DNA of 64,000 nucleotides from the NCBI GenBank assembly GCA_037576195.1, contig CM075104.1:7446775-7510774 (forward strand), written 5' to 3'. Made by a program: the position numbers and the translations under genes. This stretch comes from Phytoseiulus persimilis. Taxonomy: Eukaryota > Arthropoda > Arachnida > Mesostigmata > Phytoseiidae. This document shows, piece by piece, positions 33,291-44,164 of the stretch; position 1 is the first letter of the stretch; every line of letters begins with the position of its first letter. Under the pieces are notes generated by a model. The model was given only the letters and a program-made list of their open reading frames with translations. It did not search any database and had not been told where the DNA came from.

Positions 33291-34102
33291 AGCCCGCTGG
33301 AGTTCGAGGCACCTGGACACGTGAACACGACCGACAACGAGCGGGCCTCTGGCTCATGAACGCACCAGCAAATCAATTAAGGACGTATACAGCGGAGGAG
33401 CGCGAAAAACAGATCGTTTGGGAACGTTTGTGACCTTCGCTCTCGCCCCTCTCACTCGTTGAGATGAGAGCCACACGAGCGTTTAAGGGTTCGTTTCCGA
33501 AATTCGGTCGTTTTCGTTGCTGCTGTTCCTTATATTGCTCCCCAGACGCGAATCTCCTCCTGTCAGCGAGGCTACGAGCGAAGAGATAAACTCCAGCTTC
33601 GTTGTCTCTCACGGTCGTCTCCTCCCTCCGCTGCGAGTCCATGGGCCTTCACGGGTGGCCGTCGTCATCGTCCAAGAGAAAGGTCGTGGACATAACTCTC
33701 GTATCGCTCGGCCACCACTCTGTTTATGATGGAAGCCTTGCGCTCGGAATACACATCGGCAACGCGATGGCTCTTGGGATTCCCGCACTTTGTTTTTCTC
33801 GAACCGCGTCCCAGACCCTTCGCTCGGGAACACCTCAACATCCGTTCGCATAGAGCGGGAATTATAGAACTTGAGCGCGGCGTCAAATGCTTCCCCCCTG
33901 CGTTCTCCTGGAATCCATCCCCATTTTGCTCGGTCGCCCCCCCTCAGACCCAGATTCGGGCAACCTGGTAAATTGCTTGTCGCCGAGAAATTGAAGTGAT
34001 TTGAGCAGTTTCGAGGTGAGCCGAAAACTGTTCTCCTTGCCTCCCTAGGCTTGCGTTATGTGAGCGCATCAATGTTACCCACCGAGAACAGTGAAGCGGT
34101 CC

Positions 34103-34123
34103 ACGACGACGACGACGACGACG
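34103..34123 (+). repeat. (ACG)7 trinucleotide repeat
   Basis: Seven perfect ACG units. No gene frame is assigned here. Confidence 0.95.
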
Positions 34124-34879
34124 CCGGCAGGCTGGGCCGCTGCCCAGAGAATTCACTCGTACTGAGTTGCCTTTCCTTCGGCAACTGTCCATTGAGCTCA
34201 CCAGGGTAACGAGCGATCAAGATATCGCTCCTCTCTGGATTATCATTTTAACCTCAAAATACTAGATGCTTGAACTCTCGGACCGAGTTCCAACTCAGTT
34301 GAACTCGTGTGAGAGAAATGGAGACCTGGTGAGAATGGCTGAGGCCGCGCTTGACTTGATCCATGCGCGCTTTCGCCGAACTTCGTCGATTTCTCTGAAT
34401 GTATGATGGAAACGCGAACTTTAAAAAATAGTCCGCGCTCCGCTAGGAAGCGCGTTGGTTCAGCAGCCCTGGATTGACGCCATTCGTGGGAACCCCGCCA
34501 CGGCACTTGAGCGTGACGACGTTAGAGCGGTCCGACAGAACCGCATTGGGAGAGTCAACGACAAGTGAATAAGCACGCAAACAAGCACCCGACTGAAATC
34601 GTCCCCATGGATCCAGCAGTGAGATCCAGCTGGGAATGCCTCGGGCCGCGGTCGGGTCGCAGAGTGGCAAGCGATGTTGACCAAATAAGATTACCTTGAT
34701 CCGATCCGAGTTGGAGCATGTCGTCCGATCGACACCCTATCCGTTCGCTTTCCAGCCGGCCTGGCGGCCCCCGGCCAAGCAGGTCCGCTCGGTTCTTGCA
34801 CGCCTCCGTGCACCTGTCTGTGCGTCCGACTGCAGTGACCTCTTCAGCCTAACGCAGTCGTGTCGTTTGCTTGTGTCGA

Positions 34880-34909
34880 TGCCGGCTCTCCCGCGTTCCA
34901 CAGGTGAGT
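34880..34909 (+). other. Candidate 5' splice site
   Basis: TTCCACAG|GTGAGT, donor at 34904, is a consensus 5' splice site preceded by a pyrimidine-rich stretch. An ATG at 34880 would give eight codons before it. It may end a 5' untranslated or first coding exon, or act as a juxtaposed 3'/5' site. Confidence 0.3.
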
Positions 34910-34984
34910 ACCTGAGTGAGTGCCGACAACGAGGCCGCATCAGTTGCAAATAGAAGAAGCTCGTCCGTTGCTGACTTAGTCATC

Positions 34985-35000
34985 CACTCACTCACTCACT
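34985..35000 (+). repeat. (CACT)4 tetranucleotide repeat
   Basis: Four perfect CACT units directly follow CATC and precede CGG. Confidence 0.9.
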
Positions 35001-37215
35001 CGGCGTTGGTTTGCTCTTCATCCAGTTCGTTGTCTGCGTGCCCGAGTCCCGCCGTTCGGGTAAGAGCCAGGACCTCCCCGACTATGGAAGCTGATGACCG
35101 ACAGCGCTGTTCGATGCGGCCATGTCCTCTCGCACCGGATGACAGTATTTACTGTATCCCCACCGGTGAACGGATTCTTCATGAATAAAGCTCAACGGAG
35201 CTCGCAGGAGACTTGTTTCCACTCACGAGCCAAGGTCACCGTGACGAAGCAGAACCGGCCGACTTGCGCGAACGAGGTGAATACGCCGACCGCGCGGAAC
35301 TCAGTTTAGCCGAACAAGCTCATCAGCAGAAGACGGATGTTGTCTCGGTTGACTTGAATGCCGGGAACAGGACGTAATACCACAAAGATGGAAGTTCGTC
35401 GTCCCTCATCGACGCCTACATCATCGTTCGCTCCTGCTGGAAACTTGCAAGTTTTGTCCCAAAGTAGCTCACAAGGGCGCCCTCCTCAATAATCGGATCA
35501 AAGCCTCGGAACGAGTTTTTGTTTTCCACGGCGGGCGCTCGCAGTTCCTCGTGTTATTATTGAACAAGATCAAACAAGCGCCTCGGGAACTTGTTTTTTC
35601 TCCGAACCGGATAGCGTGTTTAATCGTTCAGTGCATGATTGGAAATCCGATACGCCACGAATGCATACATCACTCCATCATCTCGACTCCATCAGCGATG
35701 TCCCCTCCTCTCGCTGACCCTTCCCGCGTCGTGTCGTCCTCGGGTCTTGGAGCTATCGAACACCGGCGGTCCCGCAATCCGTGCTGATGGCAGACAGCGC
35801 GTGATTGAAAAAAAAAGAGAGCCGAGATCGCTCCACTGACGAATGGCGGATCATGTCATCGATGCCTCATCCGAGCGAGCGTTGATGCGGCGCGTCGGGA
35901 GAAACATTCACTCGTGGGCCCTCGATGGGCGAAGATGACGAGACGCCCCCGACGGAAGCTGATCACACACAGTTCCGGGCGATGTCGTCGGCTGCCGCAG
36001 CTGCTGCTAGAAGCTCGGGGTCGCTCCACTCTCGGAGAGTGTTGGCGACACTCAGCTACACCGGCTTTTTGGGCTGCGAAGCAAATGTTCTTCAAGTGAT
36101 TCATGTCACCTCACCCTGTCCTCCCTCAAAGACGGGCGAGCGAGCGAGCGAGCGGGCAGGCGGACAGACGGGAGGAGAAAAGGGTAAACAAATGTGATAA
36201 TTTTATTTGACATCCCAGCAGCAGCTCAGCGGGGCAAACGGGACTCACGAGAGCAAGCAAGAAGGCACTCAGCATCGATTGCTGTAGGAGCTTCGCATCG
36301 GATGACCGAGCTCCCCGCGCAGGGTGCGATGCAACGGTGAGGATTTCCGTTTCCTCTACGATTCACCGCAAAATACAGGGAGGAGTCCGAGCTCTCGTCC
36401 ATGCTGTATGGCGGACGTCTATCCGATGCTGTGTCATACCAAAAGTTCGCTCTCCGCATATGATCGGCTCTTTCCCCGAGCAGTCGTCGTGACTTCCTGC
36501 TTTTGACATTCGAGGAACAACAAGTGACTTGTCACATGCTCGTTCTGTCGCCTCTCGGCGAAATCGTTGAGCGGGGAGATCCCTCGGCAAAGGAAACCTC
36601 TCCATGCACTCCGGGAACGAGTTCAATCTCGACTTTTTCGAGCCGAGCCGGCTCGGCCTCCTCGCTAGACACGAGAGGCTCCGCCGACGACTTTATGATA
36701 GATATATTCATGGGGGTTTTCTCACGCGGGCGCCAATCTGCGGACGGACAAAACTTTAAATACCTCGAAGGCAGAGCCGATCGGATAGTCCTGATCGAAG
36801 TTGAGTGAGCCGACATAGCCCAGCTGGTTGGCCGTCCACCTGTTCCCCTCGCGGTCCTGGTTCGCTACCTCGCCACTGTGTCATCCCGTTCTGGCCCCGC
36901 AGTCCCGCACGCGGCCGTTTGGCGAAGCTCCCAAGACCCCGCGGAACTTGTTCCGTTTCGCATCGCTCCGCTCCCGCCGTATCGATCGATCGAGAGGACC
37001 GTTCGTGGAATTACGCCTAATCTCCTCGAACCTGGACGGAGTTGGACCGGATTTTCAGTCGTCGGACTCGTCAGCTCGGACTTCTGTCCGTATCTCTCCT
37101 CAGTCCCGCTCGGTTTCTGCCCGCGTCCGAGACCCAGAAAAGAGGGAACCCGAAAAGCTCCTCGAAGTCCCGCAAGCTGTGGCAATTTTTCTCGGAGCGT
37201 TATCTTGCGCTGTTG
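35000..37215. other. Unassigned sequence
   Basis: No gene recognised. At 36136-36154 there are four and a half GCGA units, followed by GGCAGGCGGACAGACGG. A 167-codon plus frame lies at 36828-37331 but overlaps other open plus frames and shows no domain. Confidence 0.3.
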
Positions 37216-37216
37216 A

Positions 37217-37342
37217 TGGAAGAAGGTACACGAGAAATGTGCGAACTGCGGTGGACATGTTTCGGAGGCTTGTGTACATCGAAAGGTCCTGCAGGCTCAC
37301 TCAGTCACGCCTTCTGCTGCCGTTCCACTGAAGTATATTTGA
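37217..37342 (+). pseudogene. Possible damaged CCHC zinc knuckle (gag-like)
   Basis: A 41-codon plus frame contains KCANCGGHVSEAC, that is Cys-x2-Cys-x2-His-x4-Cys. Gag and LINE ORF1 knuckles have Cys-x2-Cys-x4-His-x4-Cys, often with CxNCGGxxH, so this looks like a knuckle that has lost two residues. Only the motif supports the call. No gag capsid sequence was seen upstream. Confidence 0.25.
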
Positions 37343-37344
37343 TG

Positions 37345-40300
37345 GTCTTCTGAGGACCGATTTGTGAGCGCCATCGTGCGTAGGCGAACGAGTCGGGCCG
37401 CTCTGTCGGCCGGTCAAAAGAAGCCATTCATCATCCGCCTCCCACCTGTGATCCCAAAATGTGTTCGCATACCTTACAGCAATATTAAGTCTGTAGTTCA
37501 ACCAAGAGCCTTTGCAGCCCTGTCTCTCGATGCTCGTTCGCTCAGCTCATCGCCCTCATGGCCTGGCCTGCTCAGTGAAAGTCGACGGCCATCTGTCTCC
37601 GGTCCGATGCTTGCAAGGCCTCGCGTCGTCTCGACATGCCTTGCTTTGCCTCCTTTTCCAGCCTACAATGATGGATATTGGACTTAATATTTATGACGCG
37701 CGCATCCAGCCTGTGACCCTGAGTAGCGACTGATATCGAACTCTAACGACTGTATTCTTCATGGGGGCGGGTGCCGGTTTCTCTCATTCCTCCCAACACT
37801 CGAGCGACGTACACACGTCGCCGTGTGGGAACGGCCTCGTCCGGACCTATAGCAATGCGAGCCTTCTCAGCGCAGCAGACGAAACGAGTGCTCAGGACTG
37901 AATCCGCGGCAGGCGCCCTGCGCAACCCGAATTCGAAAGATCACAAGCCCGAGAGGTCCTGAGCGGGAGGGCCGCGGTTCGGAAGGGGAACACGTTGCCG
38001 ACAGGCCAAAGCTTGCCGTAACTTGTTGCTGGTGCTGCTCTCAGGCTTTATCGAATATGTCCCGGGCACCTGCCGCCAGGATTCAGCACCTGCTAACCTC
38101 GAACTGATATCCGGCTCACAGTGATGAGGGCCACGGGAAGACGTCGATCAGGACGCGACTCCTTGTCGACTTAGGAACGGTGGGAATCTGGAGGAAAAAA
38201 GTGAGAATATCATGCATCTCGAATTTTTCTCGCATGGAATTCTCCGTTGGACTCAAAGTATCTGCACTATCTTCTCTGTCGTTCGGTTCCGTCATCTGCC
38301 GCTCATTCTCGATTGCCCTCTGCCCCCCGTTATTTCCAATTTTTCTCGGGTGTGGAATGGGAGTATTCCGACGGTGGGCGAAATCATGCTCGTGATCATG
38401 AGCAGTCAACATCACTATAATTGTAATGAAATAATCTTTCCATGATGATTCCCAATAAACAGAGTGGCCAGCGTGGGTTGGGAATTCTCTTACCCTCCTT
38501 TTGCTAATCAGTCGGTGAAAAATGGTGCGATCCCAGATTCGGTTTTCCTTCCAGGAGGGAAAACTGGAAAGGCTTGTTTCCCAGGCGAAAAGAAATGTCT
38601 GAGATCAGTCTTGCAACTTCGTATTCCGGTTTTTGGGGCCAGTCTAAGAACTGTTTGCCGTCAGAAACACGTTCGAACTCGGCTCCCCAGGAGAGATACG
38701 GGGGCATTGAATCGAGAACGAGATTTTGGTTTCTCGACAGCTAACCAGTATTTGTGGACGGCGAGGACTTGATTATTGGGCTACCCAAATCTGACTTGAC
38801 CAATATATGTCATCGGGATCTGATCGGAGCCGGATAAATCTCCGCTCTCCCCCCTGGGAGCATAACCTCTGTTTTCGGCTGAACCTCTCAGCCAGCCCTC
38901 AGGAGTGTCCCGGATTCACCTTTCGGTATTGCTTCAGTAACACTCCCTATCGCCTCGCAAATCCCATTGCGGGCGGTGGGCTTGGGTCTTAAGATGGTTC
39001 AGATTTAATTCTGATATAAATTAAATCCTCTTTCTACCACATAAGAAATAGGGAGCATAACCTAACTCAGTTCAGCGTCACTTTGCCACCATCGGGATAT
39101 GATCCCTATGTCCGCCATATGACCTTGAATCCGCCGAACCTCTTTAGTTCGATTTCGTTCATCTCTACCAATGACTGTGTCATACGATGAGCATCAAAGC
39201 TATAACACTTCTATGGTAATTCTTACCTTATCATCAACAAGCTGAGAATACCCTGTAGGACGAGCCTCGAGAACGTTCGAAGCATCTCGTGCCAAGATGA
39301 CTTCGGTGATGTCTGCAAAACCATCATGAACTCGGTTTTACAAGCCCCCCTTCGCTAGGCAGAAAATAAGTAACGAAAACTAGAAGGCACGAGACTTCCA
39401 TTCCGAGGGCGACTTAGGGGAGGATGGAATCACAGACCGATGAGCGGACGGCGAAGCGAATCGCCGTCTTAACACGAGAATATGACGTTATGCTACGATC
39501 GGTCATTCCTTAGAACTCATGCCGATGCGATTCCGCCGTGCGCGGATGAGCATCCTCGCGCGCGTTCGAGCGTTTGAGCAGACCTGTGCTCTGACGCTGT
39601 GTTCCGCGTCCTCAAAGTTTCACTCGGAGTCAAGGACAGAGTTCTAAGAGATTCGCTCGAGAATTCATACAGGGTGAATTTCAACGAGCGCATGTGACCA
39701 CGTTGTTTGCTTGTTCAGATCTTACTCGGATTTTCCTCTCTTTGCCAAGTGGGGAAGCTCTTGAGTTTTCCGGACGGATGGATTCCTCAAGAAGCAGGAA
39801 ACTTATTGACCCACTTCCGAGAGACCGAATCTTCGACTGCTATTGTTAATAAACTCGATTACATGCAGCCACCAGAGCCACCCGGGTATGAGCATCACTT
39901 CCACGCGTCGCGCGAGAACGATCCGAGCGCGTTCTCCGCTTTCGTTCTGCCCCGCTGCCGTCCCTGAGCGGGTCGGAGCTCCCGGGTTCCTGCGCGAGCT
40001 CAGCTGTGACGGATCCGCAAGGTTTGCCAATTCTGGAACTCGATTTGTTTGCGCAGGACAAGGGCAGGTGCCACCAGCAGCGGACGATGCACGAAGCGAC
40101 GATATCCTTCAGCCATTGAACGACAAGCCCCGCGACCGGGGTCGCCGAGCCAGGGGAACCGGGGCCCCCGCAGCTACCGCCGAGGGACGCATCTGGAGGG
40201 GAGAGGAAAAACCGACGTTGCGAGGATGCTAACCGCGCTTGCACACCATTATGAAAGAAGACGTGGCAGCCACAAGTGAGCGGATTGTTCCCTTCCTCCC

Positions 40301-41635
40301 CGACAAACTCAATGAAAAACGAGAGCCACTCGCACCGAGCGCAGCGCCTCTCGTTGCGTGAGGAGACTCTCTCAGTGCGTTCATGTGTCCGGTTCTGGGC
40401 CTAGATCAGCAGATCAATCAGCAACTGCAAGGAATGAGGGAATTCTATTCCACTCAACGTTCTCCCAAACGAGGGGGAGCTGTGAACCACGATTGCAGCC
40501 AGACGGAAATTCGCAGAATTTCGCATTTCTCCCCCACGACGAAGATCCGTGTGCGATCCGGGATCGTTCGAATTCAGATAAAGCTTGAACTCGGATCCGA
40601 AACCGGGAATTCTCCCTCATTGGGGTGATCCACCCGTTATTCCGCATGGGCTCGGGTCATTCATAGGAATCGAGAATCTTGGAAACTCCCTCACCCTGGC
40701 CGCAGGGAAGTTGTCAGATCTCGATCATCGACCTTTCTCTCTGATAGAATCACTGACTTCCCCAGTGCGTAACGAATCAACTGGCCGATGTGTACAAATC
40801 GAGGCTTGAAGACTTCGCGCGGAACTCCGGTGCATCAGCGACGGCAGGAGTCACCCCGGTTCCGTGATTGATCGGGTGTGAGTTTTGAGCCAACTTGGAT
40901 TTTCCGTTCAGAGAGAACGATTCAGCATCCGTGCGGGCGCCGACATGTGGTCCCACGAGAAGAGTCCCTAGTCGATCCTCCCGCGTTCACAATCCGGGAG
41001 TTCATTATTAGCGGACCGGAATCGTGGGGGAAGTCGGCCAACCCCCGATGTTGATGGTCCTCCTATCGGGTCGATCGAGCGTCCAGCTTGATGGCGGACG
41101 TCACTTCTCATTAGCTGCAGCTGGTGAACGTAAGATACCTCGCTGGCATACGTGTCAGTGATGGTAGTAGCGCCGGGTAGAGGCACAATGTAAACAGTCC
41201 GGAATATGTATAGTTTAAGACTGGGATTATTTATCGCTTCCAGGAGAGCTTCTTCGCTCCCGTGAGAAAGCGAAGAACTTCTCCCGACAGTGGAAACCTC
41301 TCAGCGGGGGGAAATTTGCTGCAAGAAGGAATTAAGAAGCTGAACGAGGGCTGGGGCTTGGCCGGGGAGAGGGAAACAAGCTAGGGGCGGCGGGAGGGGG
41401 GAAGCGGCGGTCGCCGGCGCAAGGGGATTCTTCGTCTCATAGCCCTAAGAATCGTGGTCTCTGTAACAGTGCACGTTCTTGTCATTCGCGCTTCATGCAA
41501 AGCACGTAAGGACGTCCAACTGCTTTTTCCGGACGGCCAGATTTTGTTTCCACTAAAAAGTCACGAATAGGGGTTCTGAGGACGCTCCGTGCAGCGAGGG
41601 TCTCCTGTTCGGGTCCAGCAATGAGAGCCGGGACG
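37345..41635. other. Unassigned sequence, partly AT-richer
   Basis: No gene recognised. The sequence becomes visibly richer in A and T at about 38400-38460 and 38990-39400. Around 39.9-40.2 kb all frames on both strands are open in a GC-rich stretch of 300-400 bases. No RNA gene was found. Confidence 0.3.
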
Positions 41636-41637
41636 GA

Positions 41638-42303
41638 TTGAACTCTCCATGGATGAGTCTATCCCGGCAAGGCTTCATTCACAGCCAAGAGAAAGCTCTC
41701 GTCCGCCGGACAGATAATCCGGGTTCAGGACGCGTCCTTGGAGGATGGCGTCGGCTCGTGCCTCCACAACAGCTTGGGACATCGAGTCGCTCCGGCGGAA
41801 CCGCGGCAGGAGACTCTGGAGAAAGCATTCTTCGCGGATTATTGAGAGGATCCGAAGAACTGATATCCCGTTGGAAGTTCAGGACCTCCGCGTCGGTACG
41901 CGCGTCCAGCGGTCGCTGCATCGAGAGAGCATGTTTCCGTCTGTCAGAGCTAGCGAGCACACTTGCCCGAACTCTTGGCACACACAAGGAGTTTTTCCCT
42001 GGGTCGCATCGACGGAGTGCCATGGCGCCGGTCGATCGCTTATTAAGTCAGCGTAGCATGCAGATTCGCTATTATCGATATAATACGATGAAGACGACTC
42101 GGTTCGGTATACATAACGTTGTGTCAGGGCTTTCGGCGACTAAATACAGGAAACCCGGTCGGCCGCAACGCACGAAACAGCTGACTCGCCCTCGGCGGAC
42201 ATACGGAGGGATCGTGAGGCACACTGAAGGACGGATAAGGGAGGTGCCTGCAACTGATATTGCGAGCATCGCCATGCACGGATCGGTTGGATATATTGAC
42301 TGA
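41638..42303 (+). CDS. Open frame of 221 codons, function unknown
   Basis: The frame starts with an ATG at 41638 and ends with TGA at 42303. The product would be very basic (many Arg and Ser), with no recognisable domain, signal peptide or membrane segment. The C-terminal third (RKPGRPQRTKQLTRPRRT) has a GRP-like basic patch. The minus strand is open for 114 codons across the first half. Its length is only slightly above what chance gives here. Confidence 0.13.
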   Translation: MNSPWMSLSRQGFIHSQEKALVRRTDNPGSGRVLGGWRRLVPPQQLGTSSRSGGTAAGDSGESILRGLLRGSEELISRWKFRTSASVRASSGRCIERACFRLSELASTLARTLGTHKEFFPGSHRRSAMAPVDRLLSQRSMQIRYYRYNTMKTTRFGIHNVVSGLSATKYRKPGRPQRTKQLTRPRRTYGGIVRHTEGRIREVPATDIASIAMHGSVGYID

Positions 42304-42573
42304 TCCGATACCAGCGCTGTCGCTTCACAACTGTCAGTGGCTCTCAACTGTTTGTTCAGTTCATCTCAAGCATCTTTCGTTAGGGATGGATAGCTCTGCT
42401 CGCGTGTCAACACAGCTCTTCTGACATGAGGACCACTAAGCATCTTGTGCGGGGGAGTTTTTCTCCGAGCCCGCGTCACTCACTCGGGACAACAGCGGGT
42501 TCCGCCCGCGGAGGAGCTTGATTGGAGGAAATTCCGGAATTTCTGGGAGCTCAAACATCAAAGGGGGGCACCT

Positions 42574-42591
42574 CCCCCCCCCCCCCCCCCC
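42574..42591 (+). repeat. Poly-C tract, 18 bases
   Basis: Eighteen uninterrupted C residues, followed after AT by a further run of six C. On the minus strand this is a G tract. Confidence 0.95.
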
Positions 42592-42599
42592 ATCCCCCC

Positions 42600-43970
42600 A
42601 GGGTACGTGAGGGAGAACTGGATACTTGCGTGATAAGATGCGCCCGCCAGGTTGACTCCACCTTATATTTATGGGATTCCCCAGCACGAGCTTCAATGCA
42701 GTTGATGTCGACATCTGATAGGAAGCCTCCATTCCGGATGACGGTCCTAGAAGGACGGAACTCTGCTTCAACCAGGGCATGTAAGAGGAGAGAATCTAGC
42801 TCCGCAACCCTAGAGGATAGATTCTGCGCGCATATACAGACAGAGCTGACGAAGCTCTCGTCCTCTGCTCCGACGGGGATTGCGATGGGGCTGGACGGTG
42901 GCGAATTCGAATCTGACTGATAGATGCAGAACGGGAGATAACGGCCGGGGATTCGGCGTTCACGGCGTCTTCCATCATGTGCTGAGCACAACTTCGACTC
43001 CCACGGGTGTTGACTCAATGAGCTTAATTGCTCCTATTGTTTTGGAGCGGGCTCCAGGATCACGCCGAGGTCGCCTGGGGCAGCCTGCGATCAACGACAC
43101 CGTGTGGACGATACGGCTCCTCAAGCATCCTACCGTTCAGTCGTGAGTTCGCGCTCCTGCTTGACAGCTCATCCTTACCCTCCTCTCGGTGGAGGAGTTC
43201 CACCAAACAGGGGAATGGAAACGGAAACACCGCCGGATATCCCGTCCTCCAGAGCCACCACGGGATAATGTCGCTGAATTCGGTTCGAAAGTTCACGACT
43301 GAGTGAAAATCGTCCGACGATGCAGACCGGGTACGGGTCCTGTCTTCGAGGCTCTTCTCCTTCCACATCTCGAAACTGAGACAGTCTGAAGTTCCCCGGA
43401 ATTCCTCGAGGGATGAGTATCATTGTCTGTCAAGCATCTTGTCCTCCGTGAAGCCGCACCATTCCGGAACAGTTGCATCCAATATCATTCTCCCGCTCAG
43501 ATTCATAACGTGCCACAGTGGCACCACGCTGCCGTCCGTGTGATTCGAAAACTGACAGTCGCACAAGAGGGAGCGAGCAAAATGCGCTTCGCGATCGTTA
43601 AAAGTTTGAATATTCAAGGCGGCCCTATCCTGTGCCAAGACTTTGTAGTGTTTTGAGTCAGAAAACATTAAATAGGGGTGACAATCTCGCAGACGACTCC
43701 GGGAGAGGAGGGAGCTGATTCGAACGGGAAAACACCGGAAATCCGACTAGGATTTCGAATCCAGCCGAGAACAGGATTTGACCTTGCGGAAGTAACCCGA
43801 ATGGATGCCCCTACCCTCATTCAGGTACGTCCGCCCGGGTCTCACTCAAAACGCAACTGTACGTCTGCGAGTGAAATCGATGCGGATCACCCTCTTTTTT
43901 TTACACGTGAAAATATAGTTGATGCAGTTTCTGCGGATATAGACGGCGCTGTTGTAGTTTCTGACAAGTT
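42600..43970. other. Unassigned sequence
   Basis: No gene named. Minus frames at 43668-43420 and 43368-43060 are protein-like but carry no family motif. On the plus strand CCCTCATTCAG|GTACGT, donor at 43825, is a good splice-site match at the end of a 112-codon open frame (43678-44016). Confidence 0.25.
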
Positions 43971-43972
43971 CC

Positions 43973-44114
43973 TTTTTTGCTCATTTTTCCTTCCTCTGCC
44001 CCGCTTTCCACTGTAGAGGAAATGTTGACAGAGGCAACGGAGCTGATGGATGCGTTTACGAACGCTTTACTTACTTTTCAGAACTCGTTGCTTGATGCGA
44101 TGCTGGTCGTGGTG
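43973..44114 (+). CDS. Candidate exon after a very strong 3' splice site
   Basis: About 40 bases of nearly pure pyrimidine precede CACTGTAG, ending at 44016, one of the best 3' splice sites in the window. The exon would start at 44017 and read EEMLTEATELMDAFTNALL, then TFQNSLLDAML, before a modest donor at 44115 (GTG|GTAATA). The segment is helical-looking with an acidic lead. No family is recognised. The frame stays open through the TC repeat that follows. Confidence 0.22.
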
Positions 44115-44135
44115 GTAATATCGCGGCTTCCACTT

Positions 44136-44159
44136 TCTCTCTCTCTCTCTCTCTCTCTC
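44136..44159 (+). repeat. (TC)12 dinucleotide repeat
   Basis: Twelve perfect TC units. The tract is followed by CGCGGTTTTGCTGGCAAG and could serve as another pyrimidine tract for splicing. Confidence 0.95.
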
Positions 44160-44164
44160 GCGGT

